NCBI RefSeq assembly: GCF_003814915.1
Contig: NZ_RKQK01000001.1
Location: 574,031-638,030 of the forward strand
Direction: 5' to 3'
DNA: 64,000 nt
Source of the DNA: Pacificibacter maritimus
Lineage (GTDB): Bacteria; Pseudomonadota; Alphaproteobacteria; Rhodobacterales; Rhodobacteraceae
In this document: positions 58,005 to 64,000 of the stretch, piece by piece
Numbering within the stretch: position 1 is the first letter of the stretch
Layout of the letters: every line of letters starts with the position of its first letter
Translations under genes and position numbers: made by a program
The notes under the pieces: model-generated
What the model was told of the DNA's origin: nothing
The model's database searches: none
Seen by the model: the letters and a program-made list of their open reading frames with translations, nothing else

Positions 58005-58437
58005 ATGTGTCAACTTCCGCCAAGGCATTGTGAGCAGCCGTCAAGGAGAGCAAAATTGACGCATGCCTGTTTTTATACGCGCGCGCAGGCAAGAGAGCTT
58101 CGAAACCTTCAAACGGGGCCGTGGGCACAGGGCCATCTTCCTTTAAAAATGCTTTGAATTCGGTTAATGCGCGCTGCAATTCGGGCAGGGAGCGCCCGAT
58201 GACATTCTGGCCCACCACAGCCGCCGCAGCTTGACCCAAAGCGCAAGCTTTAACGTCTTGCGCAAACTCGGTGATCCGTCCGTTCTCCACGTTGATATCC
58301 ACCGTGATGGTCGAACCGCATAAGGGGGCACGTTCTCGAATGGTGGCATCAGCATTGTCCAATCGACCGAGATGCGGGATATCCGCAGCCAAGGCCAAAA
58401 GACGGTTAGAGTAGAGGGTCGCAAGGTCTGTCGACAT
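58003..58437 (-). CDS. IscU/NifU-like Fe-S scaffold protein, variant with two cysteines
   Basis: A 144-residue protein of the NifU N-terminal/IscU-SufU type. Two of the usual three ligand Cys are visible, in [14 protein letters not shown] and [16 protein letters not shown]. Where the third Cys is expected, the sequence is [13 protein letters not shown], which offers only a His. The ATG at 58437 begins the family domain; the frame is open further upstream. It is divergent from hisI with 64 bases between starts. It may serve as a sulfur or cluster carrier for SufS, whose operon lacks SufE and SufU, but this is inference. Confidence 0.85.
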   Translation of the reverse strand: MSTDLATLYSNRLLALAADIPHLGRLDNADATIRERAPLCGSTITVDINVENGRITEFAQDVKACALGQAAAAVVGQNVIGRSLPELQRALTEFKAFLKEDGPVPTAPFEGFEALLPARAYKNRHASILLSLTAAHNALAEVDT

Positions 58438-58501
58438 GGTTTGCCTTTCAAAGCGTTGGCCTTTAGATAGGTCAAGCAACCGCCTAAGGAAAGGATTAGC
58501 C

Positions 58502-58861
58502 ATGACGTTTGACGCCAAATCGCTAAAATATGACGATAAAGGGCTGATCCCAGCAATCGCACAAGATCATGTATCAGGCGAGGTCTTGATGCTGGCGTGG
58601 ATGAATGCCGAAGCGGTGCAAAAAACATTGGACACGGGGAAGGTGACCTATTGGTCGCGGTCGCGTCAGTCTTTTTGGATCAAAGGCGAAAGCTCTGGCA
58701 ATGTGCAAAAGCTGGTCGATTTTCGCTATGATTGTGACCGTGATTGCATTTTGGTGAAGGTTGATCAGACAGGCCCAGCGTGTCACACCAATCGTAGATC
58801 GTGTTTTTACACGGCGGTGCGCGATGGCGAGACCATAGAATTGATGCAGCCCGAGACGTAA
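58502..58861 (+). CDS. hisI: phosphoribosyl-AMP cyclohydrolase HisI
   Basis: A 119-residue enzyme of histidine biosynthesis. It has [18 protein letters not shown], the Mg-binding [20 protein letters not shown] and the zinc Cys in RSCFY. This is the stand-alone cyclohydrolase without the HisE domain. AAAGGA precedes the ATG at 58502. It converges on gluQ after six bases. Confidence 0.95.
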   Translation: MTFDAKSLKYDDKGLIPAIAQDHVSGEVLMLAWMNAEAVQKTLDTGKVTYWSRSRQSFWIKGESSGNVQKLVDFRYDCDRDCILVKVDQTGPACHTNRRSCFYTAVRDGETIELMQPET

Positions 58862-58867
58862 AACAAC

Positions 58868-59710
58868 TTAAAGAACGCCAACCATCTCTTTGATATCATT
58901 TACGCTTGCGCCTTCGCTACGGTATTTGGAAATGGCGCGGGCATCATCGCGTTTGGCCAAACGTTTGCCTGACTCATCACGTATCAACCCGTGGTGATGA
59001 TAAAGCGGTGCCTTATGACCCAGAAGGTGCAAGAGTAAAACTTGCACTTGAGTGAATTCAAACAGATCGACGCCGCGCACCACATGGGTGATCCCTTGGC
59101 GAATGTCGTCGATGGCTGACGCCATAAAATAGGCCGCGGTTTGAATGTCTTTTCGTCCGATGACGATATCCCCCACGTCGCGCAAAAGTGTATCAAAATC
59201 AATATAGTAAGTGCCTTTATTGATGTTTCCCAATTCACAATAACTGAGCATTTCGCCATCAAGTGCGACACAAGCACGATCCATATGCAGGCGAATTGCA
59301 TCGCCAGCCTGCCGATCTGACATCAGACGATGCTTGCAGGTTTGTGGATAAAGATGGTGCGGCACGCCTTCTTGCGGCGCAGCTGAAGCGGCAGCAATAT
59401 CTTTGCGTGAACAGCGACAGGGATAGGTTAAGTCGCGTGAAATAAGCCTATCAAGCTCTTGATTGTAAACGTCTAAATGCGCTGACTGAAACAAAGGATC
59501 ACCATCCCAAGTGATGCCGATCCAAGTTAAATCATCAAGGATCTGCGCAATATATTCGGGCTTAGATCGTTCTAGGTCTGTGTCTTCGAACCGCAGCAGA
59601 AACTGTCCGCCGTGTTTGCGTGCCATGTCATGGGCGATCAACGCAGAATAGGCGTGCCCGAGATGCAGCGGCCCCGTGGGGCTGGGCGCAAATCGGGTCA
59701 CGATTGACAT
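58868..59710 (-). CDS. gluQ: glutamyl-Q tRNA(Asp) synthetase GluQRS
   Basis: A 280-residue paralogue of the glutamyl-tRNA synthetase catalytic domain, without an anticodon-binding domain. It glutamylates the queuosine at position 34 of tRNA-Asp. The HIGH-type motif is PTGPLHLGHAYSAL, the zinc site is YPCRCSRKDI with a later Cys in YPQTCKHR, and the KMSKS-type loop is GKRLAKRD. It complements the que genes near 11,000. Its start overlaps the trmFO stop by one base. Confidence 0.93.
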   Translation of the reverse strand: MSIVTRFAPSPTGPLHLGHAYSALIAHDMARKHGGQFLLRFEDTDLERSKPEYIAQILDDLTWIGITWDGDPLFQSAHLDVYNQELDRLISRDLTYPCRCSRKDIAAASAAPQEGVPHHLYPQTCKHRLMSDRQAGDAIRLHMDRACVALDGEMLSYCELGNINKGTYYIDFDTLLRDVGDIVIGRKDIQTAAYFMASAIDDIRQGITHVVRGVDLFEFTQVQVLLLHLLGHKAPLYHHHGLIRDESGKRLAKRDDARAISKYRSEGASVNDIKEMVGVL

Positions 59711-61053
59711 TAGCTTTGCCCTTCAAGCCATTGATTAAATGTTTCTTTGGCGCGATCTGTATAGGCCCTATAGCGATCTTTACGCCCGCGACGTCCACCT
59801 TTCAGCCCTTCAACTGGCGGGAACAGACCAAAATTTACATTCATCGGCTGGAATGTTTTGGCCTCTGCACCGCCTGTGATGTGATGGATCAATGCGCCCA
59901 TGGCGGTGGTGCCATTCGGCGATTCAATGGGGGTGCCCAATATTTCATGCGCAGCCAAACGCCCCGCAAGCAATCCCATCGCGGCGGATTCAACATATCC
60001 CTCGACACCTGTAACCTGTCCGGCAAATCGCACATTTGGCTTTGATTTCAAACGCATCTGGTCGTCAAGTAATGTGGGTGAGTTCAAAAACGTGTTGCGA
60101 TGAATACCGCCCAGACGCGCAAATTTCGCATCTTCAAGGCCAGGGATCATTTTGAACACTTCGGCCTGCGCGCCGTATTTCATTTTGGTTTGAAAGCCGA
60201 CGATGTTGTACAGCGTACCAAGTTTGTTATCGCGGCGCAGTTGCACAACGGCGTAGGGCTTGTTTTCAGGGTCGTTGGCATTGGTGAGCCCAACAGGTTT
60301 CATCGGCCCAAAGCGCAGGGTTTCACGCCCCCGTTCGGCCATCACTTCGATGGGCAAGCAACCGTCGAAATACCCTGCCGTTTCGCCCTCGTGGAATTCG
60401 GTCTTATCGGCGGCCAAAAGCGCATCAATAAAGGCCTCATATTGGTCTTTGGTCATTGGGCAGTTGAGATAGGCTTTTTGTTCTTCCTCGGTCTCGCCCT
60501 TATCATAGCGCGATTGCATCCAAGCCACATCCATATTGATGCTGTCGTGGTAGATAATCGGCGCGATGGCATCGAAAAATGCCAAACGATCAGCGCCAGT
60601 TTCAGCAGCAATCGCTTCACCAAGCTTGGGCGAGGTCAGGGGGCCAGTGGCGAAAATCCACATGCCCTCAGATGGAATTTCATTCACCTCGCCGTATTCA
60701 ATGCTGATATTTGGATGGGCGTTGATTTCTTGCGTGACAAATTCTGCAAAGGCATCGCGGTCAACAGCCAAAGCGCCACCAGCGGGCAGGCGGTGTTTTT
60801 CAGCCGCAGCCATGATCAGGCCATTTGCGGCACGCATTTCCCAATGCAAAAGCCCAACGGCATTTTGTTCGCTGTCGTCTGAACGAAATGAATTGGAACA
60901 CACCATTTCTGCCAGATTGCCAGTTTGGTGCGCAAAGGTTTCTACCTTGGGCCGCATTTCGTGGATAACCACTTGTACGCCCAAATTGGCAGCTTGCCAT
61001 GCTGCCTCTGATCCGGCCATTCCGCCGCCAACGATGTGTAAAACTTGTGTCAT
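59710..61053 (-). CDS. trmFO: folate-dependent tRNA (uracil-54-C5) methyltransferase TrmFO
   Basis: A 447-residue FAD enzyme using methylenetetrahydrofolate to form ribothymidine at position 54 of tRNA. The FAD loop is [16 protein letters not shown], and [11 protein letters not shown] contains a conserved Cys. [10 protein letters not shown] and [14 protein letters not shown] are typical. This is the folate route in place of the SAM-dependent TrmA. It forms an operon with gluQ. Confidence 0.95.
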   Translation of the reverse strand: MTQVLHIVGGGMAGSEAAWQAANLGVQVVIHEMRPKVETFAHQTGNLAEMVCSNSFRSDDSEQNAVGLLHWEMRAANGLIMAAAEKHRLPAGGALAVDRDAFAEFVTQEINAHPNISIEYGEVNEIPSEGMWIFATGPLTSPKLGEAIAAETGADRLAFFDAIAPIIYHDSINMDVAWMQSRYDKGETEEEQKAYLNCPMTKDQYEAFIDALLAADKTEFHEGETAGYFDGCLPIEVMAERGRETLRFGPMKPVGLTNANDPENKPYAVVQLRRDNKLGTLYNIVGFQTKMKYGAQAEVFKMIPGLEDAKFARLGGIHRNTFLNSPTLLDDQMRLKSKPNVRFAGQVTGVEGYVESAAMGLLAGRLAAHEILGTPIESPNGTTAMGALIHHITGGAEAKTFQPMNVNFGLFPPVEGLKGGRRGRKDRYRAYTDRAKETFNQWLEGQS

Positions 61054-61090
61054 GGCGCAGATGTAGCGCGATCACTGGGCATAGAAAAGC

Positions 61091-61119
61091 AAAAAGGGCC
61101 GCACAAGGCAGCCCTTTTT
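61091..61119 (-). terminator. Rho-independent terminator after the barrel protein
   Basis: A 9-bp stem AAAAAGGGC/GCCCTTTTT with an 11-base loop, 23 bases beyond the stop of the minus-strand outer-membrane protein gene and before trmFO. Confidence 0.8.
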
Positions 61120-61141
61120 GTTGTCTTAAAAAGCGTAGAGC

Positions 61142-62020
61142 TTAGCGGCCGCCAAATACAGGTACAGCTGCCAATACGTCGTATGCTGTCATCACGCGCT
61201 CAGAGGCACGCAAGCCACGGTCGCCAGTTTCGAAGGAAACAGCCAAGCCGAAGCCGTCAACATTTTCACCGTCGATTTCGAGTGTGTTGTATGACGCATC
61301 AACCCAGATATCGTCTGCAACCATGTAACCAGCGCCGATGCTTGCTTGTGTAAGATCCTCGCCGTCAATGTCAAAGTAATCAACAGACGCGTTTACACGG
61401 ATGTTTTCACGTACGTTGTAAGAGCCAGACAATGTGTAGACGTTTAGGTCTTCAACAATGATTGTGTCGAAGTCAACTTCATATGTGTCAACGTCGCGTG
61501 ACAAACCTGCGAAGTAGATTTCATCTTCGTCTTCAGCGAAAGCAACGCCGAAGTATGCGTCAAGTGCGGCTGTGTCGTAGTCAACGTAAGCTTGACCGCC
61601 ATCTGTGTCGATGTCGTCAACTTCAGTTGTGATGTAAGCAGCACCAACTGTGAAATCGCCGAAAGCGTATTCAGCACCAGCTGTGTAGTATGTTGCTTCT
61701 TCTGTGTCGAATTCTACTGAGCTCGCGCCAACAAATGCTGTGATTGCAGGTGTGATGTCGTAGCCGAGGATTGCTGAGATTTCTGAAACGTTAGCTTCGT
61801 CGCCACCGATTTTGATCTCTGTGCCAGCCAATTCTGCGCCGTATGTGAATTTACCTGTTTTGCCTTCGAACGCTGCAGCGCCTGACAAAGTTTCAAGTGT
61901 TTCACCGCCTTCAGACAATTCGGAGTAGCCCAAATCGAATGAAAGGTATGTTGTTTCTGCAAAAGCTGGCGCTGCTGAAATTGCGGCCAAGCTTGTAAGT
62001 GCGATTGCGATATTTTTCAT
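61142..62020 (-). CDS. outer-membrane beta-barrel (porin-like) protein
   Basis: A 292-residue exported protein with a clear signal peptide (IAIALTSLAAISAAPAFA, cut near residue 21). The mature part alternates polar and hydrophobic residues in many short strands rich in Asp, Glu, Gly and Tyr (for example TYLSFDLGYSEL and VNASVDYFDIDGEDL). This is typical of small acidic porins of marine Roseobacter strains. After the last strand (GLAVSFETGDRG) there is a 20-25 residue tail ending VPVFGGR, with no terminal aromatic residue. GGAG precedes the ATG. The codon use looks like that of a highly expressed gene. Substrate is unknown. Confidence 0.82.
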   Translation of the reverse strand: MKNIAIALTSLAAISAAPAFAETTYLSFDLGYSELSEGGETLETLSGAAAFEGKTGKFTYGAELAGTEIKIGGDEANVSEISAILGYDITPAITAFVGASSVEFDTEEATYYTAGAEYAFGDFTVGAAYITTEVDDIDTDGGQAYVDYDTAALDAYFGVAFAEDEDEIYFAGLSRDVDTYEVDFDTIIVEDLNVYTLSGSYNVRENIRVNASVDYFDIDGEDLTQASIGAGYMVADDIWVDASYNTLEIDGENVDGFGLAVSFETGDRGLRASERVMTAYDVLAAVPVFGGR

Positions 62021-62165
62021 AACGTAGTCTCCAATAACTATGTGCGTTCATCTAGTGAGTTTGGCGGTGAGTGCTAGAGCAAACAGCAGTTTCGAGTTTG
62101 GTTGTTACGATCCATTTTCTTTACGTTGCTACAATGCAACAAACTGACATCAGTCTAAAACAAAC

Positions 62166-62195
62166 AAAAACGGGGACCGCTAAGCCCCCGTTTTT
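62166..62195 (-). terminator. Rho-independent terminator after gyrA
   Basis: A 10-bp stem AAAAACGGGG/CCCCGTTTTT with a 10-base loop. On the minus strand it ends in a T tract 20 bases beyond the gyrA stop. Confidence 0.9.
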
Positions 62196-62215
62196 AATCA
62201 CAAAAATGTGAAGTC

Positions 62216-64000
62216 CTATGTTTCAGGTGTCTGTGGCGTTTCAGGTGTTTCTGGCGCCGCGTCCAGTGTTGACTCCTCCTCATCGCTTTCCGCGATATAG
62301 GCAACTGACACCACTTCTTCGCCTTTACCTGTGTTGAAAACCTTCACACCACCAGCAGAGCGTGAGCGGAAGGAAATGCCTTGAACAGGGCAACGAATAG
62401 ACTGGCCTTTTGATGTAGCCAGCATGATTTGATCATCCAAGCTCACAGGGAAAGACGCGACAAGCGGCCCACCACGCATGGCTTTGTCCATCGCGGTCAC
62501 GCCCATGCCACCACGGCCCCGAACAGGGTAATCGTGGCTCGATGACAGTTTGCCCGTGCCGCCCGCGGAAATGGTCACCAGCAATTCTTCAGCGGCTTTC
62601 ATTTCTTCGAAACGCTCTTGCGTGATAGATCCTTCAACGGCCTCTTCGTCGTCCTCGGTGTTTTCCACCTCATCAGCCCCAGCTTGAGCGCGGCGCATTT
62701 TCAGGTATGCCGTGCGCTCTGATGCTTCGGCCTCAAAATGGCGCAACACTGACATGGAGACAACTTCATCATCGGTCATTTTGATGCCGCGCACCCCGAG
62801 TGACGCACGCGAGTTGAACACGCGCACATCTGTCACAGGGAAACGGATCGCACGGCCAGATGAGGTCACAAGCATGACGTCATCGTTTTCATCACAAATG
62901 CGGGCGTTGATCAGGCGAGTGCCTTCATCTTCGCCTTCGAACTTCATCGCAATCTTGCCGTTGGCTTTGACATTGGTGAAATCTGATAGACGGTTGCGCC
63001 GCACAGAGCCTTTTGAGGTGGCAAAAATAACCTGTAGGTCATCCCATTCCACTTCATCACGGTCCACAGGCATAATCGCAGCGATTCCGACACCCGTTGG
63101 GATTGGCAGAATATTGACGATCGGTTTGCCTTTGGCTGTGCGACCACCAAGGGGCAGGCGCCATGTTTTCAACTTATAGGCCATGCCATCATCGGTGAAG
63201 AACAACAGCTGCGTATGCGTATTGGCCACAAAGAGCGTGGTGATCACGTCTTCGTCTTTGGTGGACATGCCAGACAGGCCTTTCCCGCCACGTTTTTGCG
63301 CGCGGTAATCGGCCAAAGGCGTGCGTTTTGCCCAGCCAGAAGACGTGATGGTCACAACCATATCTTCTTTTTCGATCAGATCTTCATCTGTCGCATCGCC
63401 TGACCAATCCACGATCTCAGTGCGGCGGTCGACTGCAAACAGTGATTTCACCTCGGACAGCTCGTTGGAAATGATCGCCATGATGCGTTCGCGTGATGCC
63501 AAGATTTCAAGGTAATCTTTGATCTTGCCCGCAAGTTCTTGCAATTCGTCGGTGACTTCTTTGACGCCGATCTGTGTCAAACGCTGCAAACGCAATTCCA
63601 AAATGGCGCGCGCTTGGGTTTCAGACAGATTATATGTGCCGTCTTCGTTCATTGTATGCGCGGGGTCATCCACAAGCGCAATATAAGGCGCGATGTCTTG
63701 GGCAGGCCAGCGACGGGTCATCAATTTAGCCCGCGCTTCTGCGGCATCTGCCGAGGCGCGAATGGTGGCAACGACTTCGTCAACGTTGGTAACAGCCACA
63801 GCCAAGCCACATAAAATATGGGCGCGATCACGCGCTTTGCGCAGTTCAAAGGCGGTGCGGCGTGCGACGACTTCTTCGCGGAACGAAATGAAGTTGGTCA
63901 AGAAATCGCGTAGAGTCAATTGCTCTGGACGACCACCGTTCAGCGCCAACATGTTACAGCCAAAGTATGTCTGAAGCGGCGTGAAGCGGAACAATTGGTT
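62216..64000 (-). CDS. gyrA: DNA gyrase subunit A (C-terminal part, cut by window edge)
   Basis: About 594 C-terminal residues of GyrA; the N-terminal winged helix with the active Tyr lies beyond the right edge. Visible parts are the tower and coiled-coil region (LTLRDFLTNFISFREEVVARRT, read as two pieces) and the beta-pinwheel DNA-wrapping domain. The GyrA box QKRGGKGLSGM separates GyrA from ParC. The C-terminus is an acidic, repetitive Thr-Pro-Glu tail (TPETPQTPET). An acidic insert in the pinwheel (ENTEDDEEAVEGS) is also present. No internal disruption is seen. Confidence 0.95.
   Translation of the reverse strand, partial: NQLFRFTPLQTYFGCNMLALNGGRPEQLTLRDFLTNFISFREEVVARRTAFELRKARDRAHILCGLAVAVTNVDEVVATIRASADAAEARAKLMTRRWPAQDIAPYIALVDDPAHTMNEDGTYNLSETQARAILELRLQRLTQIGVKEVTDELQELAGKIKDYLEILASRERIMAIISNELSEVKSLFAVDRRTEIVDWSGDATDEDLIEKEDMVVTITSSGWAKRTPLADYRAQKRGGKGLSGMSTKDEDVITTLFVANTHTQLLFFTDDGMAYKLKTWRLPLGGRTAKGKPIVNILPIPTGVGIAAIMPVDRDEVEWDDLQVIFATSKGSVRRNRLSDFTNVKANGKIAMKFEGEDEGTRLINARICDENDDVMLVTSSGRAIRFPVTDVRVFNSRASLGVRGIKMTDDEVVSMSVLRHFEAEASERTAYLKMRRAQAGADEVENTEDDEEAVEGSITQERFEEMKAAEELLVTISAGGTGKLSSSHDYPVRGRGGMGVTAMDKAMRGGPLVASFPVSLDDQIMLATSKGQSIRCPVQGISFRSRSAGGVKVFNTGKGEEVVSVAYIAESDEEESTLDAAPETPETPQTPET

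Overview
The window is a stretch of chromosome from an alphaproteobacterium of the order Rhodobacterales, most likely the Roseobacter group. The evidence is an adjacent sciP-ctrA pair, an iscR-suf operon preceded by an Irr-type iron box, an IscR without cluster cysteines, LpxI in place of LpxH, GluQRS, and many short membrane proteins and DUF genes of the Rhodobacterales type. Base composition looks close to 50% GC and even throughout. No prophage, insertion sequence, CRISPR array or rRNA operon is visible. Nearly all genes are intact; the HD-domain gene at the left edge and gyrA at the right edge are cut by the window.

Layout. Positions 1-1245 (minus) hold an HD hydrolase, a small unknown protein and an alpha/beta hydrolase. 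Positions 1386-10317 (plus) are the Fe-S assembly operon: Irr box, iscR, an IscS/NifS-like desulfurase, sufB, four small accessory genes, sufC, sufD, a Yip1-like membrane protein and sufS, followed by tRNA-Arg(CCG). Positions 10504-12265 (minus) are queC-queD-queE for queuosine. Positions 12510-17438 hold two paralogous genes of unknown function on either side of a CheB-CheR-PAS fusion gene; this is the least explained locus. An FMN riboswitch with a type II lumazine synthase follows, then a DUF882 peptidase and an L,D-transpeptidase, then lpxD with a dedicated acyl carrier protein and ketosynthase, then an IalB-family protein.

Positions 24773-25293 contain no gene but carry a two-hairpin minus-strand structure resembling the anti-Shine-Dalgarno 'cuckoo' sRNAs of Rhodobacteraceae. 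After it come a HerA/DUF853 ATPase, rlmJ, a CorC-like protein, xerD, two unknowns, aroK-aroB, ssb, a lytic transglycosylase, an AraC regulator and miaA. Positions 37278-50873 are the envelope supercluster pyrH, (Hint protein), frr, uppS, cdsA, dxr, rseP, bamA, ompH, fabZ, lpxA, lpxI, lpxB. Then come mnmA, the cell-cycle pair sciP-ctrA, ligA and recG. Just after recG is a 40-codon membrane-peptide gene preceded by a perfect alphaproteobacterial SOS box (GTTC-N7-GTTC). The right end holds an IscU-like scaffold, hisI, gluQ, trmFO, an outer-membrane barrel protein and the 3' part of gyrA.

Themes. Several genes act on tRNA modification (queC/D/E, gluQ, mnmA, trmFO, miaA), on the envelope (Lpx enzymes, BamA, Ldt, lytic transglycosylase) and on Fe-S supply. 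The strongest leads are the SOS-box micropeptide, the paralogue pair around the CheB-CheR fusion, and the cuckoo-like sRNA candidate.
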